Shown: positions 7,830-17,084 of the stretch, piece by piece | Layout: each line of letters starts with the position of its first letter | Position numbering within the stretch: the stretch's first letter is position 1 | Source of the DNA: Hymenobacter jeongseonensis | GTDB lineage: Bacteria; Bacteroidota; Bacteroidia; Cytophagales; Hymenobacteraceae | Assembly (NCBI RefSeq): GCF_015694725.1 | Contig: NZ_JADQDQ010000003.1 | Location: 186,001-250,000 of the forward strand | DNA length: 64,000 nt | Reading direction: 5' to 3' | Position numbers and translations under genes: made by a program | The notes under the pieces: model-generated | What the model was told of the DNA's origin: nothing | Database searches by the model: none | The model's input: the letters and a program-made list of their open reading frames with translations, nothing else

Positions 7830-9746
7830 TTAGCCTAAGTCAGCTAGTTCCAACCACCGCTCCTCTTTTTCGGCCAACTCTTTTTCGAGGGCCTGTAATC
7901 GGGCGCCCCAGGCCGCGAAATCCTGCGGACTGCCGGCGCCGCCGTTCAGTTTGGAGGTGATTTCCTGCTTCTCGGTTTCCAAAGTCGCCATGGCTTTTTC
8001 AAGCTGCTCGTACTCCTTTTTCTCCGCAAAAGTGGCGCGGCGCTTGGCTGGCGACGGGGCTACGGCGGTGCTCACGGCCACGGGCGCAATGAGCTTGGCG
8101 GCGGCGCGGGCGGCTTTGGCGGCTTTTTCTTCAGCTTCGATGGCAGCTTCGGCTTCGCGCTCTTCCAAGTATTCGCGGTAGTCGGTGTAGTTGCCGGGGA
8201 AGTTGAGGACGGCCCCGCCGGGCTCCAGCACGAAGAGGTGCTCAGCGAGGTGGTCGAGGAAGTACCGGTCGTGGCTGACGATGAGCAGGCAGCCCGTGAA
8301 GTGCAGCAGGAAGTCTTCTAGGATGTTGAGCGTGGCCAGGTCTAGGTCGTTGGTTGGCTCGTCAAGAATGAGGAAGTTGGGGTTTTTGATGAGGACGCGC
8401 AGCAGCTGTAGGCGCCGCTTTTCGCCGCCGCTCAGCTTGCTCACCAGCGTGTATTGCTGGGCCGGCGGGAACAGGAACAGGTTCAGAAACTGGCTGGCGG
8501 TGAGCACGTCGCCGTTGGCCAGTTCCACCACTTCAGCCACTTCCTTCACGATGTCGATGACGCGCTGCGAGGGGTCGAATTCCAGCTCGGTCTGGGTGTA
8601 GTAGCCGAACACGGTGTTGGTGCCCACGTCGATGGTGCCGGAATCGGGCTGCAGCTTGCCCGTGAGCATGTTGAGCAGCGTGGATTTGCCCGCGCCGTTG
8701 GGGCCGACGAGGCCAATCCGGTCCTTCTTTTTGAACACGTAGCTGAAATCGTCGAGCACCACGTTGTCGCCGAATTTCTTGTTCAGGTGGTCGGCTTCGA
8801 TGATTTTGCCGCCCTGGCGGGTGGTTTTCACGCTCAGCTCAATCTGCTGCTTGTTGAGGTTGGTGCTGGCCTTTTCCTTGGTCACGTAGAAGGCGTCGAT
8901 GCGGGCTTTTTGCTTGGTGCCGCGGGCCTGGGGCATGCGGCGCATCCAGTCGAGCTCCTTTTTGAAGAGCTGGCGGGCTTTTTCCACTTCCACGGTTTCG
9001 CGCATTTCGCGGTCGGCCTTTTTCTCCACGAAATAGGCGTAGTTGCCCTGGTAGCGGTACATCTGGCCCTTGTCGAGCTCCACAATCTCATTGGCCACTT
9101 TGTCGAGGAAGTACCGGTCGTGGGTCACCATCAACAGCGTGAGGGTGGGAGAGGACAACCGGTTCTCGAGCCACTCGATGGTGCTCAAATCCAAGTGGTT
9201 GGTGGGCTCGTCAAGCAGCAGCACATCGGGCTCTTCGATGAGGACGCGGGCCAGGGCCACGCGCTTGCGCTGCCCACCCGAGAGCTGGCTAACGTTGCGG
9301 GTCAGCAACTCGCCGAGGATACCGAGGCGGCCGAGGATTTGCTGCACCTGGGCTTCGTAGTCCCAGGCGTTGAGGGCGTCCATGCGCTCAAGCACGCGCT
9401 GCAGGTCGTCGGATTTGTGGTCGGGGTCGTTCACCACGTGCTCGTACTCCTGGATGGCCTTGAGCGTGTCGTTCTGGCTGGCGAAGATGGTTTCTTCCAC
9501 GCTCAGGCTTTCGTCGAACACGGGCTGCTGGCCCAGATACGTCACGCGGATGCCTTTGCGCACACTCACCAAGCCGGTGTCGGGGATTTCGAGGCCGGCC
9601 AGCACGCGCATGAGCGTGGTTTTGCCCGTGCCGTTGATGCCCACAAAGGCCACGCGCTGCCCTTGTTGCAGGCCGAAGTTGAGGTCTTTAAACAGCCAGC
9701 GGTCGGCGTAATTCTTCGAGATGTTCTCGGCGGATAACAGATTCAT
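7830..9746 (-). CDS. uup: ABC-F family ATPase (Uup-like)
   Basis: 638 residues from the ATG at 9746; an ATG three codons earlier is possible but lies before the conserved opening MNLLSAENISKNY. Two nucleotide-binding domains without membrane segments define the ABC-F class. Domain 1 has GINGTGKTT, LSGGQRKRVALARVL and LLLDEPTNHLD; domain 2 has GPNGAGKSTLLNM, LSGGEKRRLQLLRVL and LILDEPTNDLD. A charged linker with MRRMPQARGTKQKARI lies between them, and a C-terminal coiled coil (about 555-638) follows an Ala-rich stretch, which is characteristic of Uup rather than EttA. Members act on the ribosome or on branched DNA; the exact role here is not shown by sequence. Confidence 0.92.
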   Translation of the reverse strand: MNLLSAENISKNYADRWLFKDLNFGLQQGQRVAFVGINGTGKTTLMRVLAGLEIPDTGLVSVRKGIRVTYLGQQPVFDESLSVEETIFASQNDTLKAIQEYEHVVNDPDHKSDDLQRVLERMDALNAWDYEAQVQQILGRLGILGELLTRNVSQLSGGQRKRVALARVLIEEPDVLLLDEPTNHLDLSTIEWLENRLSSPTLTLLMVTHDRYFLDKVANEIVELDKGQMYRYQGNYAYFVEKKADREMRETVEVEKARQLFKKELDWMRRMPQARGTKQKARIDAFYVTKEKASTNLNKQQIELSVKTTRQGGKIIEADHLNKKFGDNVVLDDFSYVFKKKDRIGLVGPNGAGKSTLLNMLTGKLQPDSGTIDVGTNTVFGYYTQTELEFDPSQRVIDIVKEVAEVVELANGDVLTASQFLNLFLFPPAQQYTLVSKLSGGEKRRLQLLRVLIKNPNFLILDEPTNDLDLATLNILEDFLLHFTGCLLIVSHDRYFLDHLAEHLFVLEPGGAVLNFPGNYTDYREYLEEREAEAAIEAEEKAAKAARAAAKLIAPVAVSTAVAPSPAKRRATFAEKKEYEQLEKAMATLETEKQEITSKLNGGAGSPQDFAAWGARLQALEKELAEKEERWLELADLG

Positions 9747-9848
9747 AGGCCGCAAAGGTACGGCCGGGGCGGGCGGGGTTGGATGGCTACAGTATTTTAA
9801 GGCTTACTTTGAAGAGGTGTATTCGTCATAAGTTTTACCCCTTGCAGT

Positions 9849-10550
9849 TTGATTCAGCGCATAGTTGTACTGCTAGTATTGAGTTGCTGGATTTTGAGTT
9901 GCCAGCAGCAGCATAGTAAAGTAGATGTCGTAACAATTGCTTTCAAGTCGCAACCATTAGACTCATTGACGGCTGATTTTTTAGTGCATGCCCATGATTC
10001 GATGGATACATGGAGCGACACCTTGGTTTCTCACATTTCAAAGGCGTTGCAGCGTCAGGGAATTGATACCATACTGTATTACAGAAGTGGTTGCTCAGGA
10101 TGCGAGATTCTAATAGAACCCGGAAAACCTAGTTGTGATTGCAACTCGACGGAGCTTCTCTCTTATTTATACTGGCAATATCAAGGTCAGACTTTTGTCA
10201 AAAAGTTAGACTGCTGTCAGAATAATCCGGTTTTGCGCACATCAGCAGATGCTTTCAATTTTTACTATCAGAATACAAGCGTGTTGGACGAAGGCACACA
10301 ATTTTATTTGGACTTCGCCAGATACAATAAAGAACATCCAGACAAACCTCGTTTTCTGCCAAGAGGGCCAATTCATGACGGAATAAGGTATATCCATTTG
10401 CAAACAGGAGCACACCAGATTGGAGTTAATGTTTGGATGGGTGAATACGATTCGAAAGGAAGTCCTCTATTTCTAGATTATCAATGGCGACGTAAGCAAT
10501 GGGAATGGGCAAATCGATTAGAAAACCTGCCAGTTGTTTTTGGGAAATAG
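9849..10550 (+). CDS. Low-GC lipoprotein with paired cysteines, function unknown
   Basis: 233 residues if read from the TTG at 9849. The product MIQRIVVLLVLSCWILSC has a lipoprotein signal (acylated Cys in ILSC). Inside, SGCSGCEILIEPGKPSCDC and KLDCC give clustered cysteines including a CxxC, which could bind metal or form disulfides. No family recognised. Base composition is clearly lower in GC than both neighbours, with many A/T-ending codons, which suggests recent acquisition. No ATG start was found near the signal sequence, so the TTG start is an inference. Confidence 0.65.
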   Translation: MIQRIVVLLVLSCWILSCQQQHSKVDVVTIAFKSQPLDSLTADFLVHAHDSMDTWSDTLVSHISKALQRQGIDTILYYRSGCSGCEILIEPGKPSCDCNSTELLSYLYWQYQGQTFVKKLDCCQNNPVLRTSADAFNFYYQNTSVLDEGTQFYLDFARYNKEHPDKPRFLPRGPIHDGIRYIHLQTGAHQIGVNVWMGEYDSKGSPLFLDYQWRRKQWEWANRLENLPVVFGK

Positions 10551-11004
10551 CCATTTCCATTTGAGCTTGATTTGGGGAGCTTTGGAGTTTCTGCCGCCCC
10601 TGCGGCGGCCCCCGCCGCGACGGGGCGTGTCGGGGGCCGCCGCAGGGGCGGATACGGAAACTAACCCCTGCATTCACCGCGTAGGCTGCGGAGAATAGGC
10701 AGGTAACCAGGTACATGGACGAACGTTCTATCATGGCCAAGAGACAAATCCAAAAAGTTTCTCAGCCTCACCCAGTTTGCGAGCCCAGTATTTAATTGTA
10801 CGGTTTATTAATATTTTATGGTTATATTTATAAAACTGCTGCCTAAAGGCGGCACTGGAACTGCTACAGACGGCTTCGGGGTGGGGCCCAGGTCTTGATA
10901 GGGGTGGCTGACCGGCGTGCGCGGCCAAGCACGAAACGCCGATAAATCCCCGAAATCTTGGTGCTGGAGATGGTTTTCCACTCGGGTGTTTCTGCTTTGT
11001 AGTG
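10551..11004. other. Non-coding stretch with a GC-rich hairpin and an AT-rich patch
   Basis: No convincing gene on either strand. It contains the hairpin at 10594-10651 and an AT-rich patch at about 10785-10855 (TTAATTGTACGGTTTATTAA region) that could hold the promoter of the downstream histidine kinase. Minus-strand reading frames here have no start context and no recognisable product. Confidence 0.5.
10594..10651. repeat. GC-rich inverted repeat
   Basis: Perfect 21-bp arms CCGCCCCTGCGGCGGCCCCCG (10594-10614, and complement at 10631-10651) with a 16-base loop. No T-run follows. It is unrelated in sequence to the two hairpin families elsewhere in the window and marks the end of the low-GC segment. 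Confidence 0.8.
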
Positions 11005-13092
11005 ATGACAACGGTTTGCGCACTTTTCCTGTGGTGGCTGGTCCCTACGGCAGCACCTGTTACTCCGCCACTGTCCCGGATAGACAGTCTCCGACAACAA
11101 TTGGAGGCCACTGCGCCCGATTCGACACGCGTGCTTTTGCTGTCCGACCTGGCCTACGAATTCACCCATACCGACCCCCTGGCCACTATTTCTTACGGCA
11201 AGCAAGCCCTGCAACTCGCCCAACGTCTGGGGTTTCGGCGGGGCGAGGGCTGGGCGCTGGTTCGGTTGGGGTCCGGGTTTCGGGAGGCCGGCAATTACCC
11301 CGCTGCTCTGCAATTGGGCCTGCGGGGCTTGCGGGTGGCCGAGGAACTGCGCGACCCGTTTTTGCTGGGCCGCGCGCTCAACGCGCTGGGCTACCTTCAT
11401 TGGGAGCAGGGCAACAGCCGGCCGGCTCTGGCGTACTTTTTTCGGGCCAAAACCGTGGCCGAGAAAAGCCAGAACGTGAAGCTGCTGACCCGAGTGATGG
11501 GCAACATTGGCAACGTGTACTACCAGCTTCACCGGTTGGATTCGGCCTTGGTTTACCTGCAGCAAGGCTACGCCCTGGATGTGCGCGAGCACGACCTAAC
11601 CAGTGAAGTGGGCGACGTGGCCATGTTGGGCAATGTGTACGCGGCGTTGGGCCAGTCCCGCGTGGCCCAGGCCTACTTCCGCCGCGGCATTCGGCGGGCC
11701 CAAAGCGGCCACATCACCTTTGCACTGTGCCGAGCTTATATGGGCCAGGCCCGCTTGTTTGCGCGCCAAGGCGGGCGTCGGGCCGATTCGGCGTTCTACT
11801 GCGCGCAACGGGCCCTGGCCGCCGGGCAGCAAGGACGGTACCCGAAGGGCGTGCTGCAGGCCAGCCAGTTTTTGGCCGCGGCCCACGCCGCCCGGCGCGA
11901 CAGCGCCGCGGCTTTTCGGTACCTGACGCTGGCCAGTGCCACCCGCGAAAGCCTTTTCGGCTTAACCAAGATGGCGCAGGTGCAGGCCCTGGTGCTAAAC
12001 GAGCTGATGCGCGAGGACGCCCTGGCGGACCAGCAACGCTTGGGCGCCGCCCAGCGCCGCCAGCAGGCCTTGCTGGCGGTGGTGCTGGCGGCCGTGCCTT
12101 TCCTGCTGCTGCTGTGGCGCAACAACCGACTGAAACAGCACGCCAACCAGCAGCTTCACACCTGGAATAGAAAGCTGGCTGCCCAACGCGACGCCTTGCG
12201 TACGGCCCTGGCCGACCTCAAAACGGCCCAGGACCAATTGCTGCGGCACGAGAAAATGGCTTTCCTGGGCGAACTAACCGCCGGTATTGCCCACGAGCTG
12301 CAAAACCCGCTCAACTTCGTGGCCAACTTTGCCAGCGTAAGCGCCGAGCTCACCGCCGAACTACAGGCAGAGGTAGGCCGCCCCGTGCTGAACCGCAAGG
12401 CCCTGGCAGCTTTGGCCACCGACGTGCAGCTCAACCAGGAAAAAATTCGGCAGCACGGCCAACGGGCGTCGTCCATTGTGAAGACCATGCTGGAGCATTC
12501 GCGCAATGGCCCGGCCCCGCGGCTCCCCACCGACCTCAACGCTTTGGTAGAAGAGTCGTTGATGCTAGCTTACCAGAACCTTTGCAGTACCGACCACGCG
12601 TTTCGGGCGTTCCTGCACACCCGTCTGGATGTGAAATTGGGGCCGGTGCCCGTGGTGGCGCAGGACCTGAGCCGGGTGTTGCTCAACTTGTGCGCCAACG
12701 CCTTGTATGCCGTGCGCCAGCAGGCGTTATCGGTCGCTGCCGTTGGCGGGCCGGCGGGCTACGAGCCCACGGTCATGGTGAGCACCCGCCGCGCCGCCTC
12801 GGGCCACGCGGTGGAAATCCGCGTGCGCGACAACGGGACGGGCATCCCCAAAAAGCTTCAGGCCAAAATCTTTCAGCCCTTTTTCACCACCAAACCGCCG
12901 GGTGAAGGCACCGGACTGGGCTTGTCGCTGAGCTATGACATCGTGACCGAAACACACGGCGGCACCTTGACCGTGACGTCGGAGGAAAGCCAATTTACAG
13001 AATTCACGATTTGCCTGCCAAGCGAAGTGATTGGGATTGAATCGTTACATTCCCAGCCGCTTCAGGAGGACAAGGCCATATACTTTTACTAG
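11005..13092 (+). CDS. TPR-containing sensor histidine kinase
   Basis: 695 residues from ATG 11005 (a GTG lies directly before it). Order: N-terminal hydrophobic export segment (1-20), tetratricopeptide-like helical repeats (about 25-320), one membrane segment near 350-370 (ALLAVVLAAVPFLLLLW), a coiled coil, then the kinase. The H-box is GELTAGIAHELQNPLNFV with His430; the N-box is LLNLCANALYAV, G1 is RDNGTGIPKK, the F-box is FQPFFTTKP and G2 is GEGTGLGLSLSYDIV. The architecture (periplasmic TPR sensor, TM, HisKA/HATPase) is common in Bacteroidetes. No response regulator gene is next to it, so its partner is elsewhere. Confidence 0.9.
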   Translation: MTTVCALFLWWLVPTAAPVTPPLSRIDSLRQQLEATAPDSTRVLLLSDLAYEFTHTDPLATISYGKQALQLAQRLGFRRGEGWALVRLGSGFREAGNYPAALQLGLRGLRVAEELRDPFLLGRALNALGYLHWEQGNSRPALAYFFRAKTVAEKSQNVKLLTRVMGNIGNVYYQLHRLDSALVYLQQGYALDVREHDLTSEVGDVAMLGNVYAALGQSRVAQAYFRRGIRRAQSGHITFALCRAYMGQARLFARQGGRRADSAFYCAQRALAAGQQGRYPKGVLQASQFLAAAHAARRDSAAAFRYLTLASATRESLFGLTKMAQVQALVLNELMREDALADQQRLGAAQRRQQALLAVVLAAVPFLLLLWRNNRLKQHANQQLHTWNRKLAAQRDALRTALADLKTAQDQLLRHEKMAFLGELTAGIAHELQNPLNFVANFASVSAELTAELQAEVGRPVLNRKALAALATDVQLNQEKIRQHGQRASSIVKTMLEHSRNGPAPRLPTDLNALVEESLMLAYQNLCSTDHAFRAFLHTRLDVKLGPVPVVAQDLSRVLLNLCANALYAVRQQALSVAAVGGPAGYEPTVMVSTRRAASGHAVEIRVRDNGTGIPKKLQAKIFQPFFTTKPPGEGTGLGLSLSYDIVTETHGGTLTVTSEESQFTEFTICLPSEVIGIESLHSQPLQEDKAIYFY

Positions 13093-13156
13093 CGCAGTGG
13101 CTGTGGGTTTAAGTTTCTGGCCCTGTAGTGGTGGCTGACCCAGTCCCGCCGTGCGT

Positions 13157-15985
13157 TTACAGGCCTGTTTCTTTCGATACTTCCAAGCCCCAGTTGCGTC
13201 CTTTTTCCACGGCGGGCACGCCCTTTTCTAACCACACCGGTGCAGGCTGGCCCTTGAGGTAATGGTCAAAAAACTGGAGTTCGCGGACGGAAATATCCTT
13301 GCGGTTTTCGCGCTTGACTAGGTTGTGGGCCTCGCCGTTGTACTGCAGCAGCCACACGGGCTTGCCCAGGCGGCGCAGGTCGGTAAACATTTCAATGCCC
13401 TGGTACCACGGCACGGCTCCGTCGGCGTCGTTCGACATGATGACCACCGGCGTTTGCACCTTGGGCAACTCAAACAGCGGCGAGTTGCGGATGTACAGCT
13501 CGGGCTTTTCCCAGAGCGAACCGCCGATGCGGCTCTGCGTCCGCTCGTACTGGAACTGCCGGCTCATGCCCGATTCCCAGCGGATGCCGCCGTAGGCCGA
13601 GGTCATGTTCACGACGGGCGCGCCGGCCCAGGCGGCCGCGTACATGTTGGTTTGGGTGATGAGGTAGGCCACCTGGTAGCCGCCCCAGCTCTGGCCCTGA
13701 ATGCCGATGTGGGCGGCATCAACCCAGCTGTTTTTCTTCAAGGCCTCCACGCCGGAGTTGATGTATTCCACGGCCGAGGGGCCGGGCTCGCCCACGGTAT
13801 AGCTGATGTCGGGCGTGAACACGAGGTAGCCGTTGCTGGCAAACATGGTGATGTCGAGCTTCGACGGCGACGGCGCGGGCGCCTGGTAGCGGTAGATGCC
13901 ATCCGACAGCTTTTCGTAGAAATACGCCACCATCGGGTACTTCTTGGTCGGGTCGAAATTCTCGGGCTTGTAGAGCACGCCCGTCGCCTTGAAGCCCTTG
14001 GGAGTGGTCCATTGGACCAATTCGGCGGTCATCCAATTGTAGTCCTTCTGCTGCGCGTTGATGGCGCTGAGCTTGGTTTCCTTTTGCAGGTCGGCGCTCA
14101 CGTACACGTCGGCCGGCTGACTCACGCTCGATTTGGTGTAGAGGTAGCGGCGGGCATTTTTGGCCTGCTCGATGTTGGAATACGCCATCGGGGCCATGCC
14201 CAGCCGCTCGGGTGCTTTGGTACTGGCGAGGGACTTGCGGTAGTAGCCCCAGGTCTTGTCCACTTCGTTTTGTACCTGCATCAGCAACTCATCCTTCGGC
14301 TCGATAAACTTCTGCTTATCCACCGGAATGCGGTAGCGGAAACGCAGCTTGTTCTGGCGCCCCACGCCGTTGGTGAAGTTGGTAGCTAGGCCGGTCTTGG
14401 GGTTGATTTTCCAGATGTCGTACCGGTCGTAGAGCAGCACGGCTTCGTCGTTTTTCGTCCACGCGGCCAGGCCGTAGGGCTCGGGGTCGGTAGGGGAGTC
14501 GTTTTCTTCGTCCGTGAAGGATACTCCGGCTTTGGCGGTCAGGTTCACGGTTTTGCGGCTGGCTACCGAGAAGGCAAACCAGTTTTTGGCCGCGTCGTCG
14601 TACCAGAGGGCGTAGTCGCCGTGGGGCGAAATCTGGAAGCGACTTTTGGAGGCCTTTGGGTTGATGGCAATGCGCTGGCCGGTGCGCGTCGATACCAAAT
14701 AGGCTTGCTTGCGGGTGTTGCCTTCCCACTGCAGCGACACGCGCTTGGCCGTGTCGGTAGTAGCCAGCACGTATTCGGCGTTGGTGTTGTCGGCCATATA
14801 CGAGTCGCGCAGGTACTCGTCTTCGAGCTGCACCACTTTGTTGGCTTGCTTCGGATAAATGGCGGCCAGGTAGTTACGTTGTAAATCCTTCTTCAGCGTT
14901 TTGAGCTGCATGGGCTGCAAGTAGTCGTCCTTATAGTTCCAGATATCGAGCTTGGCATTCTCGAATTCTACCAGCGTGGTGTCCTGCGGAATGGGGTCGG
15001 GCGCGGTGCCAAAGAAAAGCTTCTCGCCATTCTCGCTAAACACAATTTTGCCAAAGCCGCTCGGCGACCAGCCGGTTTTCAGGGCCTTATCGCCGGGCCG
15101 CAAAATGGTGGCGGCCGAGTCCTTGGTGAAGTCCGAATAGTATAGGCTGAACGGTTTCACCAGCGCTTTCTCGGGGTGCTTTTCCGCCGTGAAGGCCAGC
15201 TGTTTGCCCGCGTCGTCAAATGCCAGGTTCTTATACACCCCTTTGCCCGAGCTCAGCTTCTTGAGGCTGCCGGACGCCAAATCAAACACGAACAAGCCCG
15301 ATTTTATGGTCTTGCTGCCCTTGGGCGCCGCTACCGCAAACGCCGTTTTGTTGCCCAGCTTGCTCAGCTGATAATCAGTAGCCGCGGCAAACTCGCGCAC
15401 GTTGCCATTCAACAGATTCACAACCGTGAGCGCGGCGCCGGCTTTCTTAGCTTCGAGCAAGTCGTCGGTGAGTTTCTTAAGCGTATCGGCCGGCGCCTTG
15501 GTCTTGTCGTCTTTCAGCGGCGGCTTCGTGGCCAAAAACGCCAGGACCGATGCTTTTTCGGCTACCTGGAAAGATTTGACGTTGGCGAATTTAGTGAGCT
15601 TGCCGGTTTCCAGGGCCAAAATGCCCAAGGAGTCTTTGGGCATGTCCTCGAGCTTTTTCTTTTTGATTTTGGCCTGCCGAACGTCCTTGTACAGCGGCTT
15701 TATCGAGAAAACCACGTACTTGGAATCGGCGGTAAACAAGGCCGAATCGCCGCGGCTGACCTGCCGCAGGGTACGGTTGGCGGCCGTTTTGATGTACAGC
15801 ATCGCGTCCCCCTGCTGGGGCTTCACCTGGTACAGCACGTACTTGCCGTTGTTGCTGATTTTCGGGTTGGCAACGCTCTCCCATTTGTCGTAAACCGAAT
15901 GGTCGAGCGGCTTTTTGGGGACTTGTTGCGCCACTGCGGGCGGTAGACAAATGAAGCAGGCAAAGAGAACGAGGAGCTTGTGCAT
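13157..15985 (-). CDS. Exported S9 family (prolyl oligopeptidase-like) serine peptidase
   Basis: 942 residues from the ATG at 15985, the start that places the signal peptide MHKLLVLFACFICLPPAVAQ first. A long N-terminal beta-propeller-like region (about 40-670) precedes an alpha/beta-hydrolase domain. The nucleophile elbow is GIQGQSWGGYQVAYL with Ser766; Asp855 in SNDADGAVPWYQG and His887 in NGEAHNLVKR complete the probable triad. Family members cleave small peptides; here it would act in the periplasm or be surface-exposed. It converges with the histidine kinase and has no operon partner. Substrate cannot be deduced. Confidence 0.9.
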   Translation of the reverse strand: MHKLLVLFACFICLPPAVAQQVPKKPLDHSVYDKWESVANPKISNNGKYVLYQVKPQQGDAMLYIKTAANRTLRQVSRGDSALFTADSKYVVFSIKPLYKDVRQAKIKKKKLEDMPKDSLGILALETGKLTKFANVKSFQVAEKASVLAFLATKPPLKDDKTKAPADTLKKLTDDLLEAKKAGAALTVVNLLNGNVREFAAATDYQLSKLGNKTAFAVAAPKGSKTIKSGLFVFDLASGSLKKLSSGKGVYKNLAFDDAGKQLAFTAEKHPEKALVKPFSLYYSDFTKDSAATILRPGDKALKTGWSPSGFGKIVFSENGEKLFFGTAPDPIPQDTTLVEFENAKLDIWNYKDDYLQPMQLKTLKKDLQRNYLAAIYPKQANKVVQLEDEYLRDSYMADNTNAEYVLATTDTAKRVSLQWEGNTRKQAYLVSTRTGQRIAINPKASKSRFQISPHGDYALWYDDAAKNWFAFSVASRKTVNLTAKAGVSFTDEENDSPTDPEPYGLAAWTKNDEAVLLYDRYDIWKINPKTGLATNFTNGVGRQNKLRFRYRIPVDKQKFIEPKDELLMQVQNEVDKTWGYYRKSLASTKAPERLGMAPMAYSNIEQAKNARRYLYTKSSVSQPADVYVSADLQKETKLSAINAQQKDYNWMTAELVQWTTPKGFKATGVLYKPENFDPTKKYPMVAYFYEKLSDGIYRYQAPAPSPSKLDITMFASNGYLVFTPDISYTVGEPGPSAVEYINSGVEALKKNSWVDAAHIGIQGQSWGGYQVAYLITQTNMYAAAWAGAPVVNMTSAYGGIRWESGMSRQFQYERTQSRIGGSLWEKPELYIRNSPLFELPKVQTPVVIMSNDADGAVPWYQGIEMFTDLRRLGKPVWLLQYNGEAHNLVKRENRKDISVRELQFFDHYLKGQPAPVWLEKGVPAVEKGRNWGLEVSKETGL

Positions 15986-16291
15986 GTACTTGGAGGGGAT
16001 TATTCCCAAATATACTCCACTGCCAAGTTCGGTTTCAGGCAAAATCGACGAAGGGACGTTGCGCTAGAGGCTGCTTCATCCCAAGCATTTGGTTCAACCA
16101 AGGATGATAAATAACCGCCCTTGCCTGAGGAGCCAGAACTGCGGTGAAGTAAGAATAAGCTGAAGCCTCCTTCGTTATTACAGCAACTCGTGCGGCCGGG
16201 AACCAGAGGAGTTGGCGCGCGCTTTGATTATTAACCGTCACCGACGGGCTAACACTCCCATTGCTCAACTTAAAAGTTTGTATTGCTGTCC
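15986..16291. other. Intergenic stretch between divergent genes
   Basis: About 306 bases between the S9 peptidase and an SGNH hydrolase that are transcribed away from each other, so both promoters must be here. A 77-codon minus-strand reading frame (16035-16268) has no recognisable product. No hairpin or repeat seen. Confidence 0.4.
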
Positions 16292-17002
16292 ATGAAAGTG
16301 CCCCAATTCGTAATCATAACGTGGTCTGTTCTGGTGCTTGGCGCCTGCGGCTTCAGTGCAAATGCTCAAACAGCTCCGGCGGCGCCCGCCACCAGGCCCC
16401 GGGTTAGCCAGCCAATAGCGGCTCCTGCCACGTCCTCTACCAAGCGCGTCGTTTTCTTTGGCAATAGTTTGACTGCTGGATACGGCGTGGCCCCAAAGAG
16501 CAATCTGCCGAGTCTGATTGCCCAAAAAATTGATTCCGCTAGGTTAAACTATAAAGTGGTGAACGCGGGGGTGAGTGGCGAAACCACGGCCGGGGGCCTC
16601 GCGCGCGTTGGCAACGTCCTGCGTTTGCCGGTCGATGTGTTTGTGCTCGAACTGGGCGCGAATGACGTGTTTCGCCTCGTGCCCGTACCCGAAATCCGGC
16701 GCAATCTGCAAGGCATCATCGACGCCGTCCGACGCAGAAACCCAAAGGCCCAAATCGTCATCGCCGGCCTGCAGATTCCCGGCGACTTTGGGCCCGGCTA
16801 CGTCACGGAGTTTCAATCCGTGTTCCAGAGCATCGCGACCAAAAACCGCGCGGCCCTGATTCCTTACCTGCTGGAAGGCGTGGGCGGTGTCCCCGACTTG
16901 AACCAGCAGGACGGCATCCATCCCACGGCCGCTGGCTACAAAGTGGTGGCCAATACGGTATGGAGCACGCTGGGGCCGTTGCTGCAAACCAAAACGCTCT
17001 AG
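16292..17002 (+). CDS. TesA-like SGNH hydrolase, copy A (lipoprotein or secreted)
   Basis: 236 residues from ATG 16292. The N-terminus MKVPQFVIITWSVLVLGAC carries a lipobox-like LGAC, so the protein is probably lipid-anchored, though cleavage later is possible. SGNH blocks are all present: FFGNSLTAGYGV (Ser), GVSGETTAGG (Gly), LGANDVFR (Asn) and DGIHPTAAGY (Asp-His). Such enzymes hydrolyse acyl or aryl esters, thioesters or lysophospholipids. It is a close paralogue of the protein encoded at 20758-21489, and the pair brackets an ABC transporter operon. In E. coli tesA lies divergently beside ybbAP; this copy lies on the other side, convergent with the permease. Confidence 0.9.
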   Translation: MKVPQFVIITWSVLVLGACGFSANAQTAPAAPATRPRVSQPIAAPATSSTKRVVFFGNSLTAGYGVAPKSNLPSLIAQKIDSARLNYKVVNAGVSGETTAGGLARVGNVLRLPVDVFVLELGANDVFRLVPVPEIRRNLQGIIDAVRRRNPKAQIVIAGLQIPGDFGPGYVTEFQSVFQSIATKNRAALIPYLLEGVGGVPDLNQQDGIHPTAAGYKVVANTVWSTLGPLLQTKTL

Positions 17003-17031
17003 TTGCAATAACCTAGAATCCTCGTGTAAAA

Positions 17032-17068
17032 TCAGCGGCCGGCCCTGCCAGTGGAAGCCGGCCGCTGA
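17032..17068. terminator. Hairpin between convergent genes, putative terminator
   Basis: Perfect 12-bp arms TCAGCGGCCGGC (17032-17043) and complement (17057-17068), flanked by AAAA upstream and GTTTT a few bases downstream. It lies 30 bases past the SGNH stop. The tract is short, so termination is plausible rather than certain. Confidence 0.55.
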
Positions 17069-17084
17069 CTGCGTTTTGGCGTCC

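Noticed and set aside
8454..9737. A 427-codon open frame on the plus strand
   Set aside because: It lies opposite the ABC-F gene whose two ATPase domains are fully intact; long antisense frames are expected in GC-rich coding DNA. The translation is His/Ala/Val-rich without domains.
10731..11111. Minus-strand frames in the gap before the histidine kinase
   Set aside because: They overlap the kinase start and an AT-rich promoter-like patch and have no family similarity that I can see.
13325..14389. A 354-codon frame on the plus strand
   Set aside because: Antisense to the S9 peptidase; composition is typical of mirrored codons and there is no start context.
16035..16268. A 77-codon minus-strand frame between the S9 peptidase and SGNH copy A
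   Set aside because: No recognised product, no clear start signal, and the region must hold two divergent promoters.
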